This document shows positions 55,544 through 63,998 of a stretch of 64,000 nucleotides of DNA, piece after piece. Made by a program: the position numbers and the translations under genes. How positions within the stretch are numbered: position 1 is the stretch's first letter; every line of letters begins with the position of its first letter. The notes below the pieces were generated by a model. It worked only from the letters and a program-made list of their open reading frames with translations. It made no database searches and was not told the origin of the DNA. This DNA is from Lactiplantibacillus paraplantarum (GTDB lineage: Bacteria; Bacillota; Bacilli; Lactobacillales; Lactobacillaceae): NCBI RefSeq assembly GCF_003641145.1, contig NZ_CP032744.1, positions 248,001 to 312,000 of the forward strand, read 5' to 3'.

Positions 55544-55729
55544 ATGATTAAGCGTTGGGGAAAGGCTGAGACCGGTATGTTGATTACAGCAATTGTGCTG
55601 TTGATGGTGATTTTTACATTCTTTGAGATCACGGCTAGTTTGACAGTCAGTGTCATTGCCTTTCCGATTAGTTTGATTGTGTTGATGGCGATTATGGAAT
55701 ATGCCGCAACGGAATTACGGCGAAAATAG
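55544..55729 (+). CDS. Small two-helix membrane protein
   Basis: The 61-residue protein has two hydrophobic segments (about 11-30 and 33-51) and a basic tail ATELRRK. TGAGGT stands before ATG 55544 at slightly long spacing, and a terminator follows shortly. Size and position suggest a genuine small membrane protein; no family recognised. Confidence 0.55.
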   Translation: MIKRWGKAETGMLITAIVLLMVIFTFFEITASLTVSVIAFPISLIVLMAIMEYAATELRRK

Positions 55730-55757
55730 TCGCCTTATTGACGAATGAAGTAGTAGC

Positions 55758-55798
55758 AGTCCGCATTTGTAGGTCCTACCTGCAGATGCGGACTTTTA
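55758..55798 (+). terminator. Terminator after the small membrane gene
   Basis: AGTCCGCAT (55758-55766) pairs with ATGCGGACT (55786-55794), with inner pairing of TAGG and CCTA, followed by TTTA. Confidence 0.75.
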
Positions 55799-55927
55799 TA
55801 TTGTCATGTTAAAGACCGGGTGCCTTAACAATTGGTAGTAGGTATGCTCGTGATGGTTTGATTAGTAATAGTAACCTACTAACTTTACCGCGATAGTTAT
55901 TTTAACTTTTTCTTACCTTGTTAGTTA

Positions 55928-55946
55928 CTGTACTATGCTGTACTAT
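55928..55946 (+). promoter_or_regulatory. Direct repeat upstream of the GntR-ABC operon
   Basis: CTGTACTAT occurs at 55928-55936 and 55938-55946, period 10 bp, about one helical turn. It lies 42-60 bp before the gntR start in the expected promoter area and may be the YtrA-like operator. Confidence 0.4.
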
Positions 55947-55987
55947 TTGGTTTAAGTAAATTACTATACGTTTATGGAGGTGTGGCT

Positions 55988-56344
55988 ATGCAGATTGATC
56001 ATAGTAGTGGCTATCCATACTATGCGCAGTTAGTAGCGGGAATTAAGCAAGATATTGCGCACGGCGTGTTAGGTAGTGGTGAACAATTACCGTCAGTGCG
56101 CGCAATGGCTCGCCGACACTTGCTCAATCCGAATACGGTCAGCAAAGCTTACAAGCAACTAGAAGCGCAACACGTTATTCAAACCGTACCCGGTAAAGGG
56201 ACCTATGTGAACGTGAGTGACTCGACGGTGCTACGGCAAGAAGTCCATGAAAAGTTAGCACAAATTGTCAAGTTAGCCTACCAAAGTGGCGTGAGTATCA
56301 CTGAATTGCATGGATGGCTTGATCAAATGGGGGAACCAGTATGA
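55988..56344 (+). CDS. GntR-family regulator, YtrA subgroup
   Basis: Protein of 118 residues from ATG 55988 (GGAGGTG upstream; an earlier GTG overlaps the site). IDHSSGYPYYAQLVAGIKQDIAHGVLGSGEQLPSVRAMARRHLLNPNTVSKAYKQLEAQHVIQTVPGKGTYV is a typical GntR winged helix. The effector part is only a short helical tail, as in YtrA. YtrA regulators repress the ABC operon they head. Here the ABC genes follow with a 4-nt overlap (ATGA). Confidence 0.92.
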   Translation: MQIDHSSGYPYYAQLVAGIKQDIAHGVLGSGEQLPSVRAMARRHLLNPNTVSKAYKQLEAQHVIQTVPGKGTYVNVSDSTVLRQEVHEKLAQIVKLAYQSGVSITELHGWLDQMGEPV

Positions 56345-57234
56345 GTTTAGTAATTAATCAGTTAAGTAAACAAATTGACCACCGGACGACTTTAAATCAG
56401 ATTAGTTTTACAATTGAACCAGGACAAATCGTAGGCGTTGTAGGGCGTAATGGGGTCGGTAAAACAACGCTTTTTCGAACGATCAATGGTCAATATCTAG
56501 CTGACAGTGGAGATGTCAGTATTGATGGCCAAGTTATTGCGACCAAGCCCCAATTGCGTACGCAACTGTGTTTTATTGATCCGTTAGCGAATTTTTTTAA
56601 AGGCGCAACGATTAAACAAATTCAGTGGTATTACCAGACTGCCTATCCAAATTTTAATAATGCTAAGTTTGAACAGCTATTAAATCGGTATCATTTGACG
56701 TCTAAGCAGAAGCTGCGTCATTTTTCTAAGGGGACTTTTGGCCTGTTCACAATTATTTTGAGTGTGGCAACTGAGGCACCTTACTTGTTCTTAGATGAGC
56801 CGTTGGATGGCTTGGATGTACTGATTCGCAAAAATATTCTCGGTATCTTGATTGACGAAGTGGCGACTGGTGAGCGTTCAATTGTCATTGCCTCTCATAA
56901 CTTAGTTGAGCTAGAAGGTGTTATTGATCGAGCCCTGATGTTGAAAAATGGGCAAATTGTGAATGACTATCAACTGGAAACAATGCGTAGTAATGCACGT
57001 AAAGTACAACTGGTGTATCGTGACAAACAAATTCCAGCTGTTGTTAAGCAGTTAGGACGCATCGTCCACGTTTCTGGACGGGTAATAGTTGTAGTATTTG
57101 AGGACTTTAACGCCACGGTGCAGGCCAAGCTAGCGGCGACTAAGCCAGTGTTCCAAGAGGAGTTACCACTTTCGTTGGCTGATTTGTTTATGGCTAATCT
57201 AACGGATGAAGCGGATTTTGAATTGTTATCTTAG
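56341..57234 (+). CDS. ABC transporter ATP-binding protein (YtrB-like)
   Basis: The 297-residue ATPase has Walker A VGRNGVGKTT and Walker B YLFLDEPLDGLDVLI. The LSGGQ signature is strongly altered (RHFSKGTFGLF), as happens in this subgroup, so hydrolysis efficiency is uncertain. A C-terminal ~90-residue extension follows. Its start overlaps gntR and it precedes a membrane protein by 13 nt. The exporter's substrate is unknown; related systems respond to cell-wall antibiotics. Confidence 0.9.
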   Translation: MSLVINQLSKQIDHRTTLNQISFTIEPGQIVGVVGRNGVGKTTLFRTINGQYLADSGDVSIDGQVIATKPQLRTQLCFIDPLANFFKGATIKQIQWYYQTAYPNFNNAKFEQLLNRYHLTSKQKLRHFSKGTFGLFTIILSVATEAPYLFLDEPLDGLDVLIRKNILGILIDEVATGERSIVIASHNLVELEGVIDRALMLKNGQIVNDYQLETMRSNARKVQLVYRDKQIPAVVKQLGRIVHVSGRVIVVVFEDFNATVQAKLAATKPVFQEELPLSLADLFMANLTDEADFELLS

Positions 57235-57247
57235 GGGGGGCGTTGAA

Positions 57248-58255
57248 ATGACTAAACGGAAATTGTGGCAGTTATTATGGCGCCACTATCGGACTTTATT
57301 ATTAACGGCAGGGGTTATCCTGCTTTTAGCTGGGATAAAAGAAGGATACAGTGTTACCCATAATCCTTCCCTGTATATTGCGGCCCATGCGACCAACTTT
57401 ACGTTAACGAGCGTAACGGGGGTGCGGACGATTGCCAGTTTGGGTGTTAGTTTTGTATTAGGAATCTTGCTATTCTTAACCGATAATTTTACGAACTTTG
57501 ACCAATATCTATTTAGTTTACCGGTAACGCGCCGACGAATCTATCGACGTAAAATCGGCTTGCTGATAGGGACACTGATCAGCGGTTATGTCGTGATGGA
57601 AGTTAGTTTTGGATTAATTGCTTGGCGGGCAATAGTTAATAGACACGTACAGATTAACTGGAATGCAACCTTGTATGAAGACCTTGAAACATTGGCAGCA
57701 ATCTTAACACTTAGCTTATTGGCAGCTACGTTTGGTTTATGGGTCGGGCACGTCTTTGCGAGTGTGTTGGCGGCTTTTGTCTTCACCTGCAGTCTTGTTT
57801 TTGCGTATGATGGCTTGATTAATGTCGTTGCTGGATTAACTGGTCTGAAATATCGGCAAGTGGACGTGCTAGGACGATTACAAGGGCATCAGTTAAGTGG
57901 GGTATTGACGATCCTGGCACTGTGCCTAGTCATTAGCGGTTGTCTGTATTGGCTAGATCAGTGGGCCTTTGAGCATCTATCATTAGAAAGTAGCCAAGAT
58001 TTTTTCCGCTTTCCACAGTGGCGGGGCACGGTGCTAGGATTCTCGATCGGTTACTTGATTGTGGCAATTAGTTGTTCGCAATTTGGAACGGGAATTTTGG
58101 GTATGGTGACTGATAACTACCGGGCACAAATGCCGTTGTTAGCAGGGATTATTATGGCCTTAGTTGTTGCCTACTTGACTTGGAGTTTGGGACGGTGGTT
58201 TCTATACCGGCCAGACAAATTCCGGGATGTGTGGACGTTTAAAAAATTGGCTTAG
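57248..58255 (+). CDS. ABC transporter permease of the GntR operon
   Basis: Protein of 335 residues from ATG 57248 (GGGGGGCG upstream; an earlier TTG lies within the ATPase gene). About seven hydrophobic helices, no ABC-2 consensus residues beyond the general pattern. The N-terminus is basic (TKRKLWQLLWRHYR). It should form the membrane part with the ATPase. A perfect long terminator follows. Confidence 0.85.
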   Translation: MTKRKLWQLLWRHYRTLLLTAGVILLLAGIKEGYSVTHNPSLYIAAHATNFTLTSVTGVRTIASLGVSFVLGILLFLTDNFTNFDQYLFSLPVTRRRIYRRKIGLLIGTLISGYVVMEVSFGLIAWRAIVNRHVQINWNATLYEDLETLAAILTLSLLAATFGLWVGHVFASVLAAFVFTCSLVFAYDGLINVVAGLTGLKYRQVDVLGRLQGHQLSGVLTILALCLVISGCLYWLDQWAFEHLSLESSQDFFRFPQWRGTVLGFSIGYLIVAISCSQFGTGILGMVTDNYRAQMPLLAGIIMALVVAYLTWSLGRWFLYRPDKFRDVWTFKKLA

Positions 58256-58272
58256 GTAACGAGATCATAACT

Positions 58273-58323
58273 AAAACGTGCCCGCTAGTGTCAGATTAAA
58301 CTGACATTAGCGGGCACGTTTTT
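58273..58323. terminator. Terminator between the ABC operon and convergent aldehyde dehydrogenase
   Basis: AAAACGTGCCCGCTA plus TGTCAG pairs with CTGACA plus TAGCGGGCACGTTTT, one unpaired base pair inside, 6-nt loop, T and A runs at both ends. Confidence 0.9.
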
Positions 58324-58375
58324 TAGCGGCAAATGGATTATTTTAAATTTATAACCTGATTATTTTGACAAATCG

Positions 58376-59746
58376 TTAACGAATTTGGTGTAAGCGCTTG
58401 GCAACAGTCTTGATATTAAGCAAGTCCCAATCCTCTAAATTATGAGAAATTGAGTTGTGTCCCCATGTTCCGCAGCCGAGTGTTAAAGAAGGGGCAACAT
58501 TATCGTACTTGTAGCCAATGGCCCCCTGAGATGACGGTACGTTGATCAGCGCGCGACAAGCAGTCATTTCTAAGGCAAACTTTGTCATGACTGTCTCATC
58601 AGTGGTGTGCAAAGCGGCAGTATGACCTAAGCCACCAAGTGCCAGACTGCGCTTCATCAGATTGAAGCCTGTCGCAGTATCTTTGGCATGAACAACAGCG
58701 AGGACTGGTGATAATTTTTCACGTGATAAGACTTGGTCGCCGCCGATGCTAGGTAATTCAACAGCGAGGACTTTAGTGTCAGTTGGAACGTCGAAACCAG
58801 CCCACTGGGCAATCTGCCATGGTGTTTGTCCGGCGACTTTAGGGTCTACCGCTTGTTTATCAAGGTTCATGACGGTTGCTTCTAAGGCCTTGAAGTTGTC
58901 GGGACCGACAAAGTAAACACCGTTGTGACTTAATTCACTTTTAACTTGATCGTAAATTTGATCGGCAACGATTAGATTAGATTCAGACGCACAGATCATC
59001 CCATTGTCAAACGACTTGGAGGTAATAACGTCACTGACCGCTTGCTGAATGTTCGCCGTTTTCTCAATAAAACAAGGGACATTACCGGGACCAACACCTA
59101 AGGCTGGTTTGCCAGTCGAGTAAGCTGTTTTGACCATGCCAGCACCACCCGTGGCGATAATTGTGGCGACACCTGAATGATTCATAAGCGTGTTAGTTGC
59201 TTCTAAACTAGGTGCTTTAATCCATTGAATCCAATCTTTAGGTGCACCAGCCGCCATTGCTGCGTCACGGATAATACGACCAGTTTCGACACAAACCTTT
59301 TGAGCAAAGGGATGGAAACCAAAGATGATGGGATTACGTGTTTTGAGTGCCAACATGGCGTTGAAAATAACGGTTGATGTTGGATTCGTAACGGGGGTAA
59401 CACCGGCAATGATACCGACTGGTTCGGCGACTTTCATCACGCCACTAACGGGATCATCATTAATGATACCGACAGTTTTGTCATCCTTGATGTAGTCGTA
59501 AACGTTGCGAGCAGCAAAGTCATTTTTAGCGACTTTATCACGATAATTACCGCGACCAGTTTCTTCGACAGCCATTGCTGCTAACATACCCCGGGCAGCG
59601 TGAGCAGCACGTGCCAGAGCAGCTACGGCCTTATCAACTTGTGTTTGATCCATGACTTCTAGCCGGTTAGCGGCTAATGAGGCGTTTAGAACTAACCGAT
59701 CAATCGAACGCACGATATTGGTGTGTTCATCAATTTCTTTCAACAT
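58376..59746 (-). CDS. acdH: Acetaldehyde dehydrogenase (CoA-acylating), single-domain
   Basis: The 456-residue protein corresponds to the N-terminal half of bifunctional AdhE. TPVTNPTSTVIFNAM, ATGGAGMVKTAYSTGKPALGVGPGNVP and the catalytic Cys in SFDNGMICASES are diagnostic. HTAALHTTDE and LGCGTWGHNSISHN are near the C-terminus. It interconverts acetyl-CoA and acetaldehyde with NAD(H). No iron alcohol-dehydrogenase half is fused, so ethanol formation needs a separate dehydrogenase. The 29-46 bp before its start hold a Rex-like palindrome, which fits redox control. AGGAACC precedes ATG 59746. Confidence 0.93.
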   Translation of the reverse strand: MLKEIDEHTNIVRSIDRLVLNASLAANRLEVMDQTQVDKAVAALARAAHAARGMLAAMAVEETGRGNYRDKVAKNDFAARNVYDYIKDDKTVGIINDDPVSGVMKVAEPVGIIAGVTPVTNPTSTVIFNAMLALKTRNPIIFGFHPFAQKVCVETGRIIRDAAMAAGAPKDWIQWIKAPSLEATNTLMNHSGVATIIATGGAGMVKTAYSTGKPALGVGPGNVPCFIEKTANIQQAVSDVITSKSFDNGMICASESNLIVADQIYDQVKSELSHNGVYFVGPDNFKALEATVMNLDKQAVDPKVAGQTPWQIAQWAGFDVPTDTKVLAVELPSIGGDQVLSREKLSPVLAVVHAKDTATGFNLMKRSLALGGLGHTAALHTTDETVMTKFALEMTACRALINVPSSQGAIGYKYDNVAPSLTLGCGTWGHNSISHNLEDWDLLNIKTVAKRLHQIR

Positions 59747-59774
59747 TAACGGTTCCTCCCATGCAAAAAATAAC

Positions 59775-59792
59775 TTGTTGTTTATTTCACAA
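59775..59792. promoter_or_regulatory. Candidate Rex (redox repressor) site
   Basis: TTGTTGTTTATTTCACAA has the 18-bp geometry of TTGTGA-N6-TCACAA: 4 of 6 matches on the left and 6 of 6 on the right. A second TTTCACAA is at 59811-59818. AdhE-type genes are classical Rex targets in Firmicutes. The rest of the 435-nt intergenic region shows no other supported feature except the fba promoter. Confidence 0.45.
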
Positions 59793-60101
59793 TCACTATT
59801 ATAAATACTTTTTCACAAATGTAAATAGTTGATTTTTGATTTCATTATTTTGCGATGCTTTAGCTTAATTGCTGATATATAGGCAATTAAAAATGTAATT
59901 AAAACTAGTGCTTACATTTTAATTTTGCCAATGGTTGTTATAACACTCACAAATGAATAACTATTGAATTTCCGGCACACCATTTTGAAAAAGGCGGTTA
60001 GAAAAATGATTTTAATAAACGTGGAAGGGCTTACAACGTGACGACTGTCCAAAAAATAGCGATTGACCGGTAATCGTTGGTTAATAAATATGACAAATCG
60101 G

Positions 60102-60131
60102 TTATCACTCCCATGTAAAATGTGCTAAAAT
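60102..60131 (+). promoter_or_regulatory. Probable fba promoter
   Basis: TTATCA (60102-60107) and TAAAAT (60126-60131) with 18-bp spacing, about 50 bp before the fba ATG. Moderate match only; fba is expected to be very highly expressed. Confidence 0.35.
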
Positions 60132-60181
60132 GAATGTGATTCAAAAATCGTATCTCTTAATTAACCTAGGAGGGTTATTTT

Positions 60182-61045
60182 ATGTCATTTGTAAATGCTG
60201 TTGATATGACACAAGACGCATACAAGAACCATTATGCTATTGGTGCGTTCAACACAAACAACCTTGAATGGACTCGTTGCATCTTGAAGGGTGCTCAAGA
60301 CACTAACACCCCAGTTATTATCCAAGTTTCAATGGGTGCTGCTAAGTATATGGGCGGTTACAAGCTCGTTATGGACTTAGTTGCTGATACCATGGAAAGC
60401 ATGAACATCACTGTTCCTGTTGTTATGCACTTAGACCACGGTAACTACGAAGCTGCCAAGGAATGTATCGAAGTTGGTTACTCATCAGTTATGTTTGATG
60501 GCCATGACCTACCATTTGCCGAAAACTTAGAAAAGACTAAGGAAATCGTCAAATTAGCTCATGCTAAGGGCATCTCTGTTGAAGCCGAAGTTGGTTCAAT
60601 TGGTGGTGAAGAAGACGGTATCATCGGTGAAGGTGAATTAGCTGATGTTGAAGAAGCTAAGACTTTAGCTGCTACTGGTATCGACATCTTAGCCGCTGGG
60701 ATTGGTAACATCCACGGCAAGTACCCAGAAAACTGGACTGGCTTACACTTCGATCGTCTTCAAGAAATCTCAGAAGCCGTTAAGATGCCATTGGTACTTC
60801 ACGGTGGTTCTGGTATTCCTAAGGACCAAATCGTTAAGGCTGTTGAATTGGGAATTAGCAAGGTTAACGTTAACACCGAAAACCAAGTTGCTTTTGCCAA
60901 CGCAACTCGTGCTTACATCGAATCTGGCGCAGACCAAATCGGTAAGGGCTACGACCCTCGTAAGTTATTGGCACCTGGTAAGAAAGCCATCGTTGATGTT
61001 GTTACATCACGGATTGGCTGGTTCAAGACTCCAGCTGTTAAATAA
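60182..61045 (+). CDS. fba: Class II fructose-1,6-bisphosphate aldolase
   Basis: The 287-residue protein has the two zinc-binding His segments VVMHLDHGNY and IHGKYPENWTG, the catalytic Asp in LDHG, EAEVGSIGGEEDG and LVLHGGSGIPKDQI. It cleaves fructose-1,6-bisphosphate to DHAP and glyceraldehyde-3-phosphate in glycolysis. Codons are strongly biased to a few preferred triplets (GGT, GCT, AAC, GAA), unlike most neighbours, as expected for a highly expressed gene. AGGAGGG before ATG 60182. Monocistronic with a terminator. Confidence 0.96.
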   Translation: MSFVNAVDMTQDAYKNHYAIGAFNTNNLEWTRCILKGAQDTNTPVIIQVSMGAAKYMGGYKLVMDLVADTMESMNITVPVVMHLDHGNYEAAKECIEVGYSSVMFDGHDLPFAENLEKTKEIVKLAHAKGISVEAEVGSIGGEEDGIIGEGELADVEEAKTLAATGIDILAAGIGNIHGKYPENWTGLHFDRLQEISEAVKMPLVLHGGSGIPKDQIVKAVELGISKVNVNTENQVAFANATRAYIESGADQIGKGYDPRKLLAPGKKAIVDVVTSRIGWFKTPAVK

Positions 61046-61061
61046 TTGGATTTTTGATTCA

Positions 61062-61095
61062 GAAAAAGTCGACTCCTCGGGGTCGGCTTTTTTCA
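61062..61095 (+). terminator. Terminator after fba
   Basis: AAAAAGTCGACTCC and GGGGTCGGCTTTTTT pair around TC. The following 280 nt up to the XRE gene hold a TATACT-like -10 (61325-61330) and nothing else that I can support. Confidence 0.75.
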
Positions 61096-61375
61096 TGCGC
61101 TTTTTTAGTTAGTCTTAGTAACAACCGAGCAAATTTTCGATAAATTATGACGCCAATTGGATTTTAAGTTGTAATTGATGGACATTCTTGTGGGTCACCA
61201 TTCTTAAGATTGCTAAGTGCCGCTGTTAAATCGACTTAATGATTGTGATGATCGTAGTTTTAAGCCATGAACATGGTCAAGCGGTGTTACTTTAAAAATG
61301 GATAGTCAAAAGAATGATAGATTGTTATACTAATAATGTAAATAAAACCTTACTTTTTGTAAAGATGGTGTTACC

Positions 61376-61570
61376 TTGATTCACAATAAAATTAAAGTGT
61401 TACGAGCAGAACGCGACTGGACTCAAGCGGAGCTCGCGCAACGGTTAGGAATTTCACGACAAGCGGTTATTTCGATTGAGAAGTCTAAATATTATCCATC
61501 ATTAGATTTGGCGTTCAAGATTGCGACAGTTTTTGCTTGTACTATTGAGGATATCTTTTATCGGGGGTGA
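61376..61570 (+). CDS. Small XRE-family regulator
   Basis: The 64-residue protein is a single helix-turn-helix of the type MIHNKIKVLRAERDWTQAELAQRLGISRQAVISIEKSKYYPSLDLAFKIA. TTG start with only weak AAGATGG. The next gene, a membrane protein, starts 5 nt after its stop. Such pairs of tiny XRE regulator and small membrane protein are common in Firmicutes and resemble toxin-antitoxin-like or stress-sensing modules. Confidence 0.88.
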   Translation: MIHNKIKVLRAERDWTQAELAQRLGISRQAVISIEKSKYYPSLDLAFKIATVFACTIEDIFYRG

Positions 61571-61574
61571 AATA

Positions 61575-61898
61575 ATGATTGAACAGGTCGGATTAGTAAT
61601 AATCTTATTGACTATCATGGGAAGCTATTTGTATGCGACTCATAGAATAGCAAAGTTACAAAAGAATTATCATAATGATGAGCGGTGGCAACTGCTTAAG
61701 TTAAGGGCAGGAAACGTTACTAAAATATACTATGAGTCATTAATTATAATTATTGCTGTGCTAACGGTAATTTTATTGTGGGTTCCAACGCCAATAATGA
61801 TACCACTGGATCGCATGTTGGTCATTGGAATGGTGATTATTATGGGAGGACAAGTTGTAGAATGTTTTGTCATTGCACGATTAGATAAAACGATGTGA
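61575..61898 (+). CDS. Small membrane protein paired with the XRE regulator
   Basis: Protein of 107 residues from ATG 61575 (GGGGGTGA upstream). Three hydrophobic segments (about 4-22, 52-72, 78-98) with a basic loop between the first two. It probably senses or mediates with the XRE protein, as in other regulator-membrane pairs; this is inference. No catalytic motif. Confidence 0.75.
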   Translation: MIEQVGLVIILLTIMGSYLYATHRIAKLQKNYHNDERWQLLKLRAGNVTKIYYESLIIIIAVLTVILLWVPTPIMIPLDRMLVIGMVIIMGGQVVECFVIARLDKTM

Positions 61899-61952
61899 TT
61901 TTGTTGTACGTTATTGGGATGAATCTAGATGTAGAAAAATGAGGTGGGTCTG

Positions 61953-62087
61953 GAACAAAACTAAAAGTGTTCGGTTTCTTAAGAAAAGACTTCTTCTCAA
62001 GAAATCGAACACAATTTTTCTGTCAATATTGTCGAAACGTGCGTCAAAAGTTTGCTCGCAAGCAGCCCACCTTTAGTCCCACTCTCA
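61953..62087 (-). repeat. Dispersed repeat family B, inverted copy
   Basis: Reverse complement of the 48177-48308 sequence with few differences. Its hairpin GTGTTCGGTTTC with GAAATCGAACAC is followed by TTTTTC on the forward strand. It sits between two convergent genes (61898 and 62122) where it can end both transcripts. Confidence 0.82.
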
Positions 62088-62121
62088 TCGCATTTTAGTG
62101 ATCAGAATTAAAGATTAATAA

Positions 62122-63438
62122 CTAAATATCAATCGCATCCTGCAATTGCCGTTCGTTATAAAAAATCAGTACGATAAACATGACGATGTAGAGCAGTAAC
62201 GGCAACCAAGCATAGTTTAAGGTAATCATATGCTGAGTGGCAATGTTCTGCGCATGATTGGCGGTGTAGCCGCTTAAATGGAAGAGTCCGGCGGTGACTA
62301 AGCCACCAAGTCCTAAGCCGACATTAACGCCGAAGTCATCGGTAGAAGCTAAAATACCTTCTGCTTGAATTCCCAGTGCCGTACCGTAACGAATCGTGTC
62401 GGCAATCATAATTGAGACTAAGCCAATGATGAGGCCGTTACCAACGGCGTTAATCAGTGTGCCGCCAAAAACGAGGGAGAGCTGATTGATAGCCGTACCA
62501 AAGCCTAGAATTAATTGCCCCACGGCTGCAATGGTGATACCCGCCAACATGGTATTCTTCTTACCGTGGTGGTTGGCTAACCGAACAATTAAGATGACCC
62601 CAATCAGCGAGGCAAACGTAAAGCCGTTAACGACTGGAACTAAGTCTTCGCGTTGAATTAAATATTTGAAATAGTAGATGGTCGTTTGATTCTTGATAGC
62701 CGTCGTTAGCCAATATAATAGAATTACCGTGGATAAGATAAACCAAGGTTGATTCTGCTTGAGCATGCCCCACACCGCATTTAGCGATTGATGGGGCCGT
62801 TCAGGTTGGCTAAAGCGTTCCTTAACTTGGAAAAAAGTATTCAGAATTAGCACTAGTGAGATCAGACCAAATAAGACAATCGTTAATAAAAAGCCCCGTT
62901 GCTGGTTGCCCTGACCGAATAGCGCAACTAGTGGCAAGGTGAAGACAGCAACAATAATTTGCACACTACTACCGAAGAATTGACGAATCACGCCCAGTAA
63001 CGTTAATTCACGTTCATTTTGGGAAAGCGCCGGTAAGATTGATGTAATTGGTAAGTTAACGGCTGTATAAAAGAAACCTAATCCTAAGTAGGTCACGTAA
63101 GCCCAGATGAGCTTGCCAGTCGCGCCAAAGTCCGGTGTGACGAAGGTTAGAACTGCGAACAAGACGTAAGGTAACGCGTACCATAAGAAAAACGGCCGGC
63201 TCTTACCGAAGCGCGAATGAGTGTGGTCGATCATGACGCCAATAATCAGGCTTTCAACGACATCGGCGAGACGCGCAACCACGAATAAAATTGCGGCGGC
63301 ACTCGTCGATAAACCGTAAACGTCGGTATAAAAGAATAATAAGTACGTGGTCATCATCTGAAAGACTAAGTTATCCGCGGCATCACTGAGTCCATAACTG
63401 ATTCTCTCTGGCCAAGCTGTTTGCCAAGGTTGTTTCAA
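62122..63438 (-). CDS. GPH-family sugar/cation symporter (MFS)
   Basis: Protein of 438 residues. TTG 63438 is preferred because AGAGGTG lies before it. Twelve hydrophobic helices. SYGLSDAADNLVFQMMTTYLLFFYTDVYGLS and RLADVVESLIIGVMIDHTHSRFGKSRPFFLW are the GPH (LacS/MelB type) signatures. There is no C-terminal EIIA-like domain. It moves a glycoside or other sugar with H+ or Na+. No glycosidase or regulator is adjacent, so the substrate is open. Confidence 0.88.
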   Translation of the reverse strand: MKQPWQTAWPERISYGLSDAADNLVFQMMTTYLLFFYTDVYGLSTSAAAILFVVARLADVVESLIIGVMIDHTHSRFGKSRPFFLWYALPYVLFAVLTFVTPDFGATGKLIWAYVTYLGLGFFYTAVNLPITSILPALSQNERELTLLGVIRQFFGSSVQIIVAVFTLPLVALFGQGNQQRGFLLTIVLFGLISLVLILNTFFQVKERFSQPERPHQSLNAVWGMLKQNQPWFILSTVILLYWLTTAIKNQTTIYYFKYLIQREDLVPVVNGFTFASLIGVILIVRLANHHGKKNTMLAGITIAAVGQLILGFGTAINQLSLVFGGTLINAVGNGLIIGLVSIMIADTIRYGTALGIQAEGILASTDDFGVNVGLGLGGLVTAGLFHLSGYTANHAQNIATQHMITLNYAWLPLLLYIVMFIVLIFYNERQLQDAIDI

Positions 63439-63553
63439 TATTAACACCTCTAAGTATGGTTTTGCACAATCTAATTCTAACCTAGTTGAGTGGGGAAACC
63501 TAACGTAAAGGTTTATAAAATTGAATGATCGTCAGCGTATTGATAACAGTACC

Positions 63554-63594
63554 AAAAATCCTTCAGTGGACTTAACCAACCTGAAGGATTTTTT
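63554..63594. terminator. Terminator between the GPH symporter and SPFH genes
   Basis: AAAAATCCTTCAG (63554-63566) and CTGAAGGATTTTTT (63581-63594) form the stem. A and T runs on both sides. It ends the SPFH transcript read on the reverse strand. Confidence 0.85.
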
Positions 63595-63617
63595 GAGCGC
63601 TTATGATCATTTGTGAG

Positions 63618-63998
63618 TTACTTAGTAGTTAATTGACCGACCTTTGTGAGTGCGGGAATTAAGCCTAAACTATCTAACGTCTGGTTCGGTAAGACGACCG
63701 TATTGGCAGTGCCATCAGCTAGGGCTTTGACGGCTTCCGTGTTTTGGAAGATGAAGTAGTTCTCGGACGATTGTGCCAAGGCTTCATTTAAAATCCGCGT
63801 CCGGTAAGCGTCAGCGTCAGCTTCGGTTTGAATTGCCGTTGCTTTAGCTGTCGCACTATTCACTAGCGCTTCGTTTTGAGCTTTGTTGGTAGCTAGCAAG
63901 GCGCGGTTATTGGCTTCGTTTTCCAACGTTATCGACTTGCTCTTACCTTCAGCAGTGGCAATCGTGGCATCCCGTTCCCGAGTTGCCTGTAATAGTTT
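63618..63998 (-). CDS. SPFH/stomatin-like protein, C-terminal part only
   Basis: The frame is open to the right window edge, so the N-terminus lies outside; about 126 codons are visible. LQATRERDATIATAEGKSKSITLENEANNRALL, then ALVNSATAKATAIQTEADADAYRTRILNEAL, is the Ala/Glu-rich helical region of Band-7 (SPFH) proteins. It ends with YFIFQNTEAVKALADGTANTVVLP, as in flotillin/stomatin relatives. They form oligomeric rafts and often work with a NfeD-like protease partner. Confidence 0.8.
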   Translation of the reverse strand, partial: KLLQATRERDATIATAEGKSKSITLENEANNRALLATNKAQNEALVNSATAKATAIQTEADADAYRTRILNEALAQSSENYFIFQNTEAVKALADGTANTVVLPNQTLDSLGLIPALTKVGQLTTK

